DNA of 40,646 nucleotides, taken from positions 1 through 40,646 of IMG/VR virus record IMGVR_UViG_3300046028_006522; one strand, 5' to 3'. Source of the DNA: a virus. Positions 11,637-20,027 of this stretch are shown here, in pieces. Under the pieces are notes generated by a model. The model saw only the letters and a program-made list of their open reading frames with translations, had not been told where the DNA came from and searched no databases. Numbering within the stretch: position 1 is the first letter of the stretch; the number at the start of each line of letters is the position of its first letter. The translations under genes and the position numbers were made by a program.

Positions 11637-14024
11637 TTGGCAGATAGTCCTTTATCAATATCAGCAGCAAATAGTAATGGGGAAGCTATAAAAAAATTCC
11701 AAATTACAACCGATGTATCTTCTAAGAAAGATTTCATGTACGGTAAAAATGTTGCGCAAAGCATCTACTCTACAATATACGGTAACCAAACTTATTTTTG
11801 GTTAAGAAATAATAGATTTAGAAAAAATAGACAAATTGCAAATGGTAAAATAGACATGAGTGTGTTTATGGACCGTTTAGAAATGAATAGTAAAGCTAAC
11901 TTTGTAAATATAAATTGGAAATCAATTATTATTGGTAATACAATTGTTGCAAGATTAGTTGGTTCATGGATGAGTAGAAAAGAAAAAGTTGCAGTTGTTG
12001 CAACAGATAGCGCATCAGCAATGTTAAAAAAAGATGCAGCCGATGAAGCAGAATTTGTTTATCAAAATAAAGAAGTTCTTTCTCAATTACAAGAAGAGTC
12101 AGGAGTTCAAATTATTCCACAAGACCAATTTGTAGCTGAAGATAAAGATGAATTAGACCAATGGATTTTACAATTTAATCATTTGCCTGAAGAGATTCAA
12201 TATAGCATAGGATGCAATAATGTATTAGAAGCTAATGGTTGGAACGATGTTTTAAAACAAAGATTATTACATGATTCAGCAGAAGTCGGATTAGTATGTA
12301 CATATACTTGGATGGATGAAGAAGGAGAAGTTCATGTTCAATGGATTCGTCCAGAAAATGCAATTTACTCATATTCTGATTTTCCTGATTTTAGAGATAC
12401 AACATATCGTGGACATATTTTGTCTATGAAAATAAGTGAAATAAGAGCTAGATATAGCATTGCAGCAGGCGGTACATTATCTGAAGAAGATATATTTATG
12501 TTAGCTCAGTCATGTAAGGAATACCAATTAACAGATAAGATTAAGTGGATGCAAGATTGGAATGTTTCTTGGTTAAGACCTTATGATGAATGGAACATTG
12601 ATTTAATGAAATTTGAAATTAAAACATTAGATTCTGATGGATATACGGTTACCAAAACTAAAAAAAATGGTAGCACTATTATAAGAAAAGGCAAGCCTGA
12701 AAAAATTGATGAAAATCAAGAATATTTAGAAGAAAAGAAATGGAATATATACGAAGGTGTATATTGTCCAGTCACACAAAAGATGATTCATTGGGGAATC
12801 AAGAAAAATATGATTCGTCCTCAAGACCCAAAAGAAATTGGGAACGCAGAATTTTCATATAGTTTTTATATGTATGACCCATACGATATGCGTAATGTGG
12901 CTGTACCTGAAAAAATAGAAGAGCCTATCGAGCAAATGATTTTGGCTAGATTAAAGATACAGCAAATGGTAGCTAAGATGGTACCAGCTGGTGCTTCAAT
13001 CGATGTTGACGCATTGCAAGAGCTTGATTTAGGATTAGGCGATTCTGTTAAACCCCTAGAAGTTCAAAAAATATGGGAACAAACAGGTAAACTTTATTAT
13101 CGTGGTAGAGATGCGGAAGGGAATAGAATACCAGTACCAATTACAGAATTAGCTAATACTGGATTTGCTCCTCAATTACAAGCTTTAATTCAATTATACC
13201 AATTTCATTATCAAGTATTGAAAGATGAGTTAGGAGAAGACCCTAATTTAATGAATCAAGCCGCACAGCCAAGAGTTGCTGCATCAAATATTGAAGCTTC
13301 AAGAGTTTTAGCTAATAATGCAACCGAATATATGTATGACGCATATATTTATGTAATGGAAGAAAGCTGTAAAAAAATAGCTTGTTTATTGAATAAAAGC
13401 GTAACATACGGCTCTAAAAAATATAGAGATTTATTAAAACAAGAAGATGTTAAGGATAGAAATTTTGTTGCTACAATTAAAATGTTACCGACAGAAATGG
13501 AGATAGCAAATTTGCAAGCAATGATGAATAATGCTATTGCATCAAACCCTCAATTGATTATATATTTAGACCCTTTTAAAGCAATGAGAATTGCAAAAGA
13601 AAATGTGTCATTAGCTGAGCTATACTTCAGACAAGCTCAAAAAAGATATATAAAAACAGAGCAAGAAAAAGCTCAAACAAATAGCGAACAAAATGCACAG
13701 ATTCAACAATCTAGCATGCAAGCTAAGGCTCAAGGCGATGCCGCTTTGTTAGATAAACAAACGCAAGCTAAGCAAAGAGAAATTATAATACAAGGTATGT
13801 TTGATTTGGCTAAAGCTAGTATCCCAATGCCAGTAGAATTAAAGCCTTTAATAGCTGAAATGTTGCAAAATATTGAAGTACCATTGGCTATTGATAATCA
13901 GCAAATGGAGGAAGCGCTGCAGCAACAACAAATGCAAATTCAGCAACAACAAATGGAACAAGGTCAAGGCTCACCTGAAGAAGAGCAGATGATGATGGAA
14001 CAGCAACAAATGCAACAACAATAA
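11637..14024 (+). CDS. Portal protein, about 795 aa
   Basis: The portal forms the dodecameric ring at the capsid vertex, through which DNA enters and leaves. It is recognised by place after TerL, size (about 800 aa, as in crAss-like and P22-type portals) and a helical C-terminal crown rich in Gln (QQQQMQIQQQQMEQGQ-type tail). A stem/wing-like region contains LPEEIQYSIGCNNVLEANGW and WIRPENAIYSYSDFPDFRDT. There is no in-frame ATG near the start. TTG at 11616 lies inside the -7 box; I choose TTG at 11637, which has the usual 19-nt distance to the box (longer form: 11616, 802 aa). Sure of the gene, less of the start. Confidence 0.85.
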   Translation: MADSPLSISAANSNGEAIKKFQITTDVSSKKDFMYGKNVAQSIYSTIYGNQTYFWLRNNRFRKNRQIANGKIDMSVFMDRLEMNSKANFVNINWKSIIIGNTIVARLVGSWMSRKEKVAVVATDSASAMLKKDAADEAEFVYQNKEVLSQLQEESGVQIIPQDQFVAEDKDELDQWILQFNHLPEEIQYSIGCNNVLEANGWNDVLKQRLLHDSAEVGLVCTYTWMDEEGEVHVQWIRPENAIYSYSDFPDFRDTTYRGHILSMKISEIRARYSIAAGGTLSEEDIFMLAQSCKEYQLTDKIKWMQDWNVSWLRPYDEWNIDLMKFEIKTLDSDGYTVTKTKKNGSTIIRKGKPEKIDENQEYLEEKKWNIYEGVYCPVTQKMIHWGIKKNMIRPQDPKEIGNAEFSYSFYMYDPYDMRNVAVPEKIEEPIEQMILARLKIQQMVAKMVPAGASIDVDALQELDLGLGDSVKPLEVQKIWEQTGKLYYRGRDAEGNRIPVPITELANTGFAPQLQALIQLYQFHYQVLKDELGEDPNLMNQAAQPRVAASNIEASRVLANNATEYMYDAYIYVMEESCKKIACLLNKSVTYGSKKYRDLLKQEDVKDRNFVATIKMLPTEMEIANLQAMMNNAIASNPQLIIYLDPFKAMRIAKENVSLAELYFRQAQKRYIKTEQEKAQTNSEQNAQIQQSSMQAKAQGDAALLDKQTQAKQREIIIQGMFDLAKASIPMPVELKPLIAEMLQNIEVPLAIDNQQMEEALQQQQMQIQQQQMEQGQGSPEEEQMMMEQQQMQQQ

Positions 14025-14046
14025 AATAACATAAAAAATAAATAAA

Positions 14047-14451
14047 ATGGCAACGGTAAGTAAACTTTTAATAAGACTACAAAAATTTAGTTCAAAAATT
14101 AGCACAGTTGTAGATGCAACAGATTCTTTTAATGCTAATAATAATTTTTACCAAGATTTATCTGGATGGGATTCTGCGGTAGTACAATTTGTAGGTACAT
14201 CTGGAACAGTTAGTTTTAGTACTACCAACGATGATGGTTCTATTACAGGGCAATTATCACCTGCACCAGAAGTGCCAATTAACTGGGTTTCGGTTTTAGG
14301 AGTTAATTTAACAACCAAAACAGATATTGCATCTATTGCAGCAGCTGGTATTGTTGAATTTGGTATTATTGGTAAATATTTGTTATTACAAGGTAATACA
14401 ACAACAACGACAACGGCAGCGCCTACTACCACAACAACAGCAGCACCTTAA
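14047..14451 (+). CDS. Virion-type beta protein with poly-Thr tail, 134 aa
   Basis: The N-terminal domain (about 1-113) looks like a small beta sandwich: VVQFVGTSGTVSFSTTNDDG, later IVEFGIIGKYLLLQG. Residues 116-134 are two TTTTT(T)AAP units. It lies between portal and scaffold, where head fibre or decoration proteins are often encoded in crAss-like genomes, so display on the capsid is likely. The tail is shared with the minus-strand protein at 7973-8347 and the stabilization protein linkers. No membrane segment or signal peptide. Confidence 0.7.
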   Translation: MATVSKLLIRLQKFSSKISTVVDATDSFNANNNFYQDLSGWDSAVVQFVGTSGTVSFSTTNDDGSITGQLSPAPEVPINWVSVLGVNLTTKTDIASIAAAGIVEFGIIGKYLLLQGNTTTTTTAAPTTTTTAAP

Positions 14452-14470
14452 TATTTAAAAAAGATAAAAA

Positions 14471-14737
14471 ATGGCAAATTTAATAGCATATGTATTATCA
14501 AAAAATACATACTCAACAGCAAGCGAAGCAGGTTATGTTGCAACATCACAAGGGACGCAAGTAGTTTACGCTACAACATCAACCCTAACTACTTCTAATG
14601 AATTATTTACTAGTAGTAAGTCAAAGCAGCCAGTTTATGGAGATGGTACAAATTGGTATGGAGTACATTTGTTAACTGATACAACAGTTGATTATGTAAT
14701 TACTATTGATAATGATGGAGTTATAGTTATAGACTAA
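14471..14737 (+). CDS. Small virion-type protein, 88 aa
   Basis: The protein (MANLIAYVLSKNTYSTASEA, later GDGTNWYGVHLLTDTTVDYV and IDNDGVIVID) is beta-rich with no charged clusters. It is encoded 19 nt after the poly-Thr-tailed protein and before the scaffold, so a head fibre, decoration or head completion role is likely. I do not recognise a family. It has some resemblance in size and style to the minus-strand pair at 7681-8347, but I cannot align them convincingly. Confidence 0.65.
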   Translation: MANLIAYVLSKNTYSTASEAGYVATSQGTQVVYATTSTLTTSNELFTSSKSKQPVYGDGTNWYGVHLLTDTTVDYVITIDNDGVIVID

Positions 14738-14762
14738 TAAAATAGAAACCAAATAAGCATTT

Positions 14763-15926
14763 ATGCCAGATAATACAGACATGTCAGCGCCAATTACGCT
14801 GGCAGAAGGTTACAATCCGTTTTCGGATGAAAATGCACCACAAGTGCAACAGCAAGTAGAAGTAGCCCCTACTGCACCAAATGAGCCAGCACAAGCAGCT
14901 CCTCCTCCACAAGAGGAAACAAAAGTAGAGGAACAAGCAGTATCTACTCAATCATTTGACTCAAATCAATTTGTAAAAGAAAGATTTGGTTATGATAGCG
15001 TAGAGCAAGCTGAACAAGAGTTTAAGAAACTCAAAGAACAACCAAGTTTTGAATTTAAAGATGATGTAAGCAAGTCGTTATTCGATGCCATTAAAGAAGG
15101 CAAAGCTGATGATGTTTATGAAATCTTAAATCAGCAAAAAAGGTTAGAAAAATTAACGAGTTCAGAATTAACGCCAGACTTGGCTGCTGAAATTGTTAAA
15201 ACGAATATTAAGAATAAATACAAAGACTTATCAGCAGATGATGTTGAGCTTTTGTTTTATGACCAACATTTCGTACCTTTAAAGCCTGAACAAGGTTATG
15301 ATGAATCCGATGAGGATTATGCTGGGAAAGTAAAAACATGGCAATCGCAAGTAGATTACGCAGAACGAAAGTTGATGATTGAAGCGAAAGTGATTAGGCC
15401 AGAGCTGGAAAAATTAAAAAGTGAAATAAAGTTACCTGATATTTATAATGAGGCTGGAAGAGAAGCTGAATCTCAAGAGGAATTTGAGATTATGCAACAA
15501 GCAAGGTCGATTTATGAAAAAACACTTGATTCTGATTTCCAATCCTTTAGTGGATTTAATGTTTCGGTAAAAGACGAGGATGTTGAAATACCGATTTCAT
15601 TTAATGTGGCTGAAGATGAAAGATTGGCAATGAAGAATGATTTGACGGATTTTGATAGTGACTCATATTTTGAGAATAGATGGTTCTCCGAGGATGGTAA
15701 GCCAAAAGTTCAACAAATAATGGCAGATAAATATCTGCTTGAGAATCGTGAAAAAATCTTCTCAAAAATAGCAAATGAAGCAGCATCTCAAAGATTGTTG
15801 GCTCATTTAAAGAAAAACGGGAATATAAATATCAACCAAAGCCCCACTCCTCAAGGAGCGAAACCAGACCTGAATGGCACCGAAGCTGAAAGGCTAAGAA
15901 TGGCAGAATGGGCTTTTAGTTCGTAA
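14763..15926 (+). CDS. Capsid scaffolding protein candidate, 387 aa
   Basis: The N-terminal 60 residues are disordered and rich in Pro, Gln and Glu (APPPQEETKVEEQAVST). The rest is helical and acidic (FVKERFGYDSVEQAEQEFKK, LKSEIKLPDIYNEAGREAES) and the C-terminus has NINQSPTPQGAKPD followed by a short helix. This composition and the position between portal and major capsid fit a scaffolding protein that directs prohead assembly and is then lost. No protease motif is visible, so removal is probably by exit or by a protease elsewhere. Confidence 0.75.
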   Translation: MPDNTDMSAPITLAEGYNPFSDENAPQVQQQVEVAPTAPNEPAQAAPPPQEETKVEEQAVSTQSFDSNQFVKERFGYDSVEQAEQEFKKLKEQPSFEFKDDVSKSLFDAIKEGKADDVYEILNQQKRLEKLTSSELTPDLAAEIVKTNIKNKYKDLSADDVELLFYDQHFVPLKPEQGYDESDEDYAGKVKTWQSQVDYAERKLMIEAKVIRPELEKLKSEIKLPDIYNEAGREAESQEEFEIMQQARSIYEKTLDSDFQSFSGFNVSVKDEDVEIPISFNVAEDERLAMKNDLTDFDSDSYFENRWFSEDGKPKVQQIMADKYLLENREKIFSKIANEAASQRLLAHLKKNGNININQSPTPQGAKPDLNGTEAERLRMAEWAFSS

Positions 15927-15975
15927 CTTGATATTTGCCTTTGGAGGAGGCGCAAAAAAATAAAAACTAAATATC

Positions 15976-17388
15976 ATGGCAGGAATACCTACCTCAAATA
16001 TTTTGCAGCCGGGTTCAATCTCGTTGCAAACCCAGAATAGGCAACTTATGGTTGACCTACAATTATTAACTCCACAGTACTACAAGCAATACACTCAAAA
16101 GTATGGCAATGAAGATTTTACATGGTGGTTAGCTGCTCATAGCGGCATGGAAGAAGTTAAAAACTTAAACTACTTCTGGTTTGAAAACCGCGGTAAATTA
16201 ATGCCGGGTGTTACAAACAATAGCACAGTTGCTGCTGCAGCTGGTGCTTCTGTTACATTAACTTTAGGAGCTGAAGCTTACTATAACAATGGTACTCAAT
16301 CTCCTTTAAGAGTTAATGAAACTTTACGTGTTGCATCTTCAAATATTGAGGGTGTTATCGTAAGTATTGATGATTCTGTTCCTAATGCATTTACTTTTGT
16401 AGTTGCTCCTAAGCAAACTACTCAAGGCTTCCAATCAGCTGGTTCTGGTTCATTATTAGCTGGTGAGGTTTTATTATTCGGTGGTGACGCAGATGCTGGT
16501 GAAGCTTCTCAAGCTATCAATCCTTTAATCCAATTGGACGAAAGATATGATAACTATGTAACAGAAATTCGTGATGGTTGGTCTAACACCGACTTAGCGC
16601 AAATGGCTGAAACATATTATGAGTTCCCTGTATCTCCAGATATGGCTCAAAATGGCGTTACTGCGTTTACTTACAAAGGTATGTATAAGACTCTTGTTCG
16701 TTTCAAAAACAACGTAGAAGCAAAATTAATGCGTGGTAATTTACAAAATAACAGCGCAATTGATTCTAACTCTCAAGGTTCAGTAGGTATCATTCCTAAA
16801 GTTGTTGCTGACGGTGAAACTGTTGGTTACACTCCGGGTACATTAGATATCGCTAAATTACATGAGATTACTCGTATCATGGACGTTAATGGTTGTGCTA
16901 AGCAATCTGCTTGGTTAACTGACATCTTCCAAAGACAAGATTTCTCTGATGGTATCTTCGCTGCTTACCCAGCTGGTGCTTTCGTTTATGGACAAGGCGA
17001 GAAGTCAAAAGAGGCTTCTGTTGCTTATGGTTTCCAAGAAATCTTCATCGATGGATATTTATTATCTGTAAAGAAGTACGCTCAATTCAACACTGAGGTT
17101 ACTACTGGTTTAACTCCAAATGTAGATTACTTCCGTAATTTCGGATTAATCTATCCAATGGGTGAAACTAAGGATGCGAAAACCGCTCAAGTTTACAAGA
17201 ATATCACTATTATGTATCAACAACCTCCTCAAGGTGGTACTGTTGGTAACGGTATTCGCGTATGGCAATATGGTGGTGGTTCTCCAAACCCTACAGATGG
17301 TACAATGACTAATCAAATCGCGATGATTACCTACAGAGGTACTCGTGTTTGTGCAGCAAACCAATTTATCATCGTTCAAGGTAACTAA
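15976..17388 (+). CDS. Major capsid protein (HK97-type), 470 aa
   Basis: The main shell protein. It starts MAGIPTSNILQPGSISLQTQ and has RQLMVDLQLLTPQYYKQYTQ and an aromatic segment DFTWWLAAHSGMEEVKNLNY. Place after the scaffold, length near that of crAss-like capsid proteins and the mixed alpha/beta build all fit. Codon use differs from its neighbours: 9 of 14 Arg codons are CGT or CGC while neighbours use mostly AGA, and TTC and AAC are frequent, as expected for the most expressed gene. A weak GATATTTG box lies at 15930-15937. A strong terminator follows at 17408-17444, so it forms its own 3' unit. Confidence 0.9.
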   Translation: MAGIPTSNILQPGSISLQTQNRQLMVDLQLLTPQYYKQYTQKYGNEDFTWWLAAHSGMEEVKNLNYFWFENRGKLMPGVTNNSTVAAAAGASVTLTLGAEAYYNNGTQSPLRVNETLRVASSNIEGVIVSIDDSVPNAFTFVVAPKQTTQGFQSAGSGSLLAGEVLLFGGDADAGEASQAINPLIQLDERYDNYVTEIRDGWSNTDLAQMAETYYEFPVSPDMAQNGVTAFTYKGMYKTLVRFKNNVEAKLMRGNLQNNSAIDSNSQGSVGIIPKVVADGETVGYTPGTLDIAKLHEITRIMDVNGCAKQSAWLTDIFQRQDFSDGIFAAYPAGAFVYGQGEKSKEASVAYGFQEIFIDGYLLSVKKYAQFNTEVTTGLTPNVDYFRNFGLIYPMGETKDAKTAQVYKNITIMYQQPPQGGTVGNGIRVWQYGGGSPNPTDGTMTNQIAMITYRGTRVCAANQFIIVQGN

Positions 17389-17407
17389 TTTGTTACCAAA
17401 ATAATCG

Positions 17408-17444
17408 GGTAGGGGCAACTTTATTGATTGCTCCTACCTTTTTT
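17408..17444 (+). terminator. Intrinsic terminator after the major capsid gene
   Basis: GGTAGGGGCAA (17408-17418) pairs with TTGCTCCTACC (17428-17438) over 11 bp with one G-T pair, followed by six T. It lies 20 nt after the capsid stop. Genes beyond it must be reached by readthrough or another promoter. Confidence 0.88.
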
Positions 17445-17466
17445 AAACATTAAAAAATAACCATTT

Positions 17467-18360
17467 ATGGCTCGTTTAAAGGCAGTAGGGTTAGCAGATG
17501 CTAACTATTCACAACAAGGTGAAGTAAAAGTACAAAGACAAAATGATGAGGCTGCACAAGCTATGCAGGAATCCTTTTCATCTAATACAGCAACAACTTT
17601 CAAGATTTTCAAATTATCAGATACCAAGAAAAATGGTAGATACCATATGGAAGGTATTGACGATGTTTGGAATGAAAAGAAAGGCAGAATGGAAAGAATA
17701 AGACTTTTAAGAGGTTATCCAAGTATTTGGGTAGAAGACCAAAAAGGACTTGAAAAATCATTCGTTGAACAAAACAGAAGAAGCTTAATTTTTGATAGAA
17801 GAGTATTAAGAGTAGCTGAATATGACGTAGAAGCTCTTGAGTTTTTAAATCTATGTAACGCTAATCTAGATAATCCTAACAAAAAAGGTACTAGAAAAAT
17901 TACATTCTTTCAATGGAATCCACAAAGAACAGCAGAGCTTGAAAGAGCTAAAAGAGTTGCTAAAGTTGAAGCAATTAAATACGCTTCATTGGCAAGCGAG
18001 GACGAAATGCGTAAGCACTCTAATTTCTTGGGAATCGCATTTACGGATGAATTAGGAATGCCTAAATCAATGGATGCATTAAGAAATGACTACGAACTTT
18101 ACGCTGAAGCTCAACCTAATAAGTTTATGCAAAGCGCTGGTTCTAAAGAAGTTGAAATAGCATTTATAGTTAAAAAAGCTTTAATTGATAATAAAATTGA
18201 CACTACTACAAAAAGAGGTTCAGCTTATTGGTCAAATAATGGAGGTTATATTTGTAAGATACCATCTGACAAAAAACCGCAAAATTATTTAGTCGAATTT
18301 GCAATGTACCCTCAAGATGAAAGTAAGGCCTTTTTAGAGCAATTAAAGAAATTGATGTAA
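17467..18360 (+). CDS. Hypothetical structural-region protein, 297 aa
   Basis: The protein starts MARLKAVGLADANYSQQGEV and has a basic middle (RIRLLRGYPSIWVEDQKGLE, FVEQNRRSLIFDRRVLRVAE) and a C-terminal part with GSAYWSNNGGYICKIP. I do not recognise a family. It sits between two strong terminators (17408-17444 and 18384-18416) right after the capsid gene, so its dosage is set apart from both sides. I found no clear promoter of its own. The long basic segments suggest contact with DNA or capsid interior; head completion protein is one guess. Confidence 0.7.
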   Translation: MARLKAVGLADANYSQQGEVKVQRQNDEAAQAMQESFSSNTATTFKIFKLSDTKKNGRYHMEGIDDVWNEKKGRMERIRLLRGYPSIWVEDQKGLEKSFVEQNRRSLIFDRRVLRVAEYDVEALEFLNLCNANLDNPNKKGTRKITFFQWNPQRTAELERAKRVAKVEAIKYASLASEDEMRKHSNFLGIAFTDELGMPKSMDALRNDYELYAEAQPNKFMQSAGSKEVEIAFIVKKALIDNKIDTTTKRGSAYWSNNGGYICKIPSDKKPQNYLVEFAMYPQDESKAFLEQLKKLM

Positions 18361-18383
18361 TCTTTCCCCCTCTAAATAAAAGA

Positions 18384-18416
18384 AGCCCTGTAACCTAAAA
18401 ATTACGGGGCTTTTTT
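18384..18416 (+). terminator. Intrinsic terminator before the neck genes
   Basis: AGCCCTGTAA (18384-18393) pairs with TTACGGGGCT (18402-18411), 10 bp with one G-T pair, followed by a T-run to 18416. A new promoter box follows at once (18429-18436), so transcription is reset here. Confidence 0.88.
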
Positions 18417-18428
18417 GTATCTTTTTCG

Positions 18429-18436
18429 TATATTTG
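18429..18436 (+). promoter_or_regulatory. Promoter of the neck-tail operon, TATATTTG
   Basis: TATATTTG, preceded by TTTCG, lies 13 nt after the terminator T-run. The ATG at 18454 is 18 nt beyond the box. This excludes the TTG at 18415 as a start codon. No TTG -33 box at the usual spacing. Confidence 0.6.
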
Positions 18437-18453
18437 TTGTACAACTTATTTCA

Positions 18454-19119
18454 ATGAATGTTAATGATATGTATCAGATATGCCAATTTGCAATTAACAA
18501 AGCGCAAAATGGCTATTTAACTCCATCAGAATTTAATCTGACTATAAATCAAGCACAGATTTCATATCAAGATTATTTATTAGGAGAGTTTCAGCAATAC
18601 CAACCCGGAAGACCACAAGCTAGAATTAATTATAGTCAAAATCAAAATATAAGACAAAGACTTACACCTTTGCTTGCGACTGCATCACTTGCAGTCAATG
18701 CTGGCACTGGTGCGGTAGTTTATCCGGGCGATTATCTTCAGGCTGATAGCTTATTGACATCTACATTGCAAAGAGTTAGATATACTCAACAAGATAGCTT
18801 ATATTCTTATTATAATAGCACAATAGACCCCGTAGCTACTAATCCTATTTATATGATTACTAGTACTGGATTTCAATTTTATCCAATAACAATTGGAACT
18901 GTTACCTTGAACTATATCAAGGAAGCTCCATCAATAGTTTGGGCCTATACTACAGTAAGTGGTAGACCTGTTTATAATTCTGCGTCAAGCGTTCAACCAG
19001 TATGGGCTGATGTAGATTTGTTAGAAATAATAGCTCGTGCATTAAAATTAATAGGGTTAAACTTGCAAGATGGGCAACTACAGCAATATGCTAATCAAGT
19101 AACTCAACAAGGACAATAA
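18454..19119 (+). CDS. Neck/connector-type protein, 221 aa
   Basis: I start at ATG 18454 (MNVNDMYQICQFAINKAQNG), because the longer frame from TTG 18415 would begin upstream of the RNA start. The N-terminal helix-rich part contains QNGYLTPSEFNLTINQAQIS, the middle is beta-rich, and the C-terminus is helical (WADVDLLEIIARALKLIGLN, then LQDGQLQQYANQVTQ). Position and build match ring or neck proteins of crAss-like phages that connect portal and tail. Its stop shares a base with the next ATG (TAATG at 19117-19121), so both products are probably made in similar amounts. Confidence 0.7.
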   Translation: MNVNDMYQICQFAINKAQNGYLTPSEFNLTINQAQISYQDYLLGEFQQYQPGRPQARINYSQNQNIRQRLTPLLATASLAVNAGTGAVVYPGDYLQADSLLTSTLQRVRYTQQDSLYSYYNSTIDPVATNPIYMITSTGFQFYPITIGTVTLNYIKEAPSIVWAYTTVSGRPVYNSASSVQPVWADVDLLEIIARALKLIGLNLQDGQLQQYANQVTQQGQ

Positions 19120-19748
19120 TGACTAGAAAAACATTTATAGAAAGAATATTAAGACAAATCTATAATGGGCAACCATCAGATGACTCTAGTATAACTTTTA
19201 ATCAAGTTAATCAATGGCTTAACGATGCCATTGGAGTAGCTGCTAAAAAGAATTATACAGATAGTATTCAAATGGATGGTGTTGCTTATGTAAACAATTC
19301 ATTTTATACTAGTTATTCTGGATTGACAATAACATCAGTAAATAATACTACTTTTAAATTTACCTTACCACAAATACCAGTAGCATTAGGTAAAAACGAA
19401 GGTCTAGCTACATTAAATTTTAGCAATAATAATACTCCAACAACTTTTGGTGCTGTTCCATTGAGTATGAATCAAGTAGGTTATCAAGATACATTAAGAC
19501 CAATTCAAAATAAAGTAGTTTATTGGCCACAAGGTCAAGAGGTTTATATGAGTACAGGGATACCATTAACAGCGTATAAAGCTAATGTTAGAATGGTTAG
19601 TGGTGGTGATTCAACTGATTTAAATTCAACATTAATTATACCAGATGATTATGTGCCTGTTATGGTAGAGTATATCAAAGCTCAATTAGCCTTTGAAAGG
19701 TCAAGACCAATAGACACAAGTAACGATGGAGTAGATAATAACAACTAA
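19119..19748 (+). CDS. Neck/ring-type structural protein, 209 aa
   Basis: The protein begins MTRKTFIERILRQIYNGQPS with an N-terminal helix pair (NQVNQWLNDAIGVAAKKNY), then a beta-rich body (GLTITSVNNTTFKFTLPQIP) and a C-terminal helix after LIIPDDYVPVMVEYIKAQLA. This helix-beta-helix plan is that of podoviral head-tail adaptors, and it shares build with the product of 20028-20798. It is translationally coupled to the gene before. Probably a neck ring; the exact position in the virion is unknown. Confidence 0.68.
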   Translation: MTRKTFIERILRQIYNGQPSDDSSITFNQVNQWLNDAIGVAAKKNYTDSIQMDGVAYVNNSFYTSYSGLTITSVNNTTFKFTLPQIPVALGKNEGLATLNFSNNNTPTTFGAVPLSMNQVGYQDTLRPIQNKVVYWPQGQEVYMSTGIPLTAYKANVRMVSGGDSTDLNSTLIIPDDYVPVMVEYIKAQLAFERSRPIDTSNDGVDNNN

Positions 19749-19752
19749 TAAT

Positions 19753-20025
19753 ATGAAACCAATTAGAGATTTAGTTTTAGTAAAGCCATTTATGGCGGAA
19801 GGTGTTACAGAAGGCGGATTATTTTTGCCTGAAAACTATATTGAAAGAAGCTGTAAGGCTAAAGTAGTTTCTACTGGAAGAGGCACAGCTAAAATAAAAA
19901 TGGAAGCAAAAAAAGATGATGTTATTTTTCATATCAAAGGAGCAGGGGAAGCCATTTTATTAAACGATGAATTGCATTTTTTGATTCGTCATAATGATAT
20001 ATTAGCTTACGCAACAAATAATTAA
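19753..20025 (+). CDS. GroES-like co-chaperonin, 90 aa
   Basis: The protein has the GroES plan: PIRDLVLVKPFMAEGVTEGG (residues 3-22, with the GGL that closes the mobile loop at 21-23), LFLPENYIERSCKAKVVSTG (23-42) and a C-terminal HNDILAYA (80-87). Length is typical of GroES and close to T4 gp31, which replaces host GroES to fold the capsid protein in GroEL. Here it lies among neck genes (4 nt after one, 2 nt before another), so it is made late and may help fold the capsid or a tail protein. No GroEL partner is encoded in the window; the host's would be used. Confidence 0.85.
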   Translation: MKPIRDLVLVKPFMAEGVTEGGLFLPENYIERSCKAKVVSTGRGTAKIKMEAKKDDVIFHIKGAGEAILLNDELHFLIRHNDILAYATNN

Positions 20026-20027
20026 AA

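Noticed and set aside
15930-15958. GATATTTG box and small GCCT/AGGC hairpin before the capsid gene
   Set aside because: The box misses the first consensus base, the distance to ATG (39 nt) differs from the other promoters, and the stem has only 4 bp; too weak to call.
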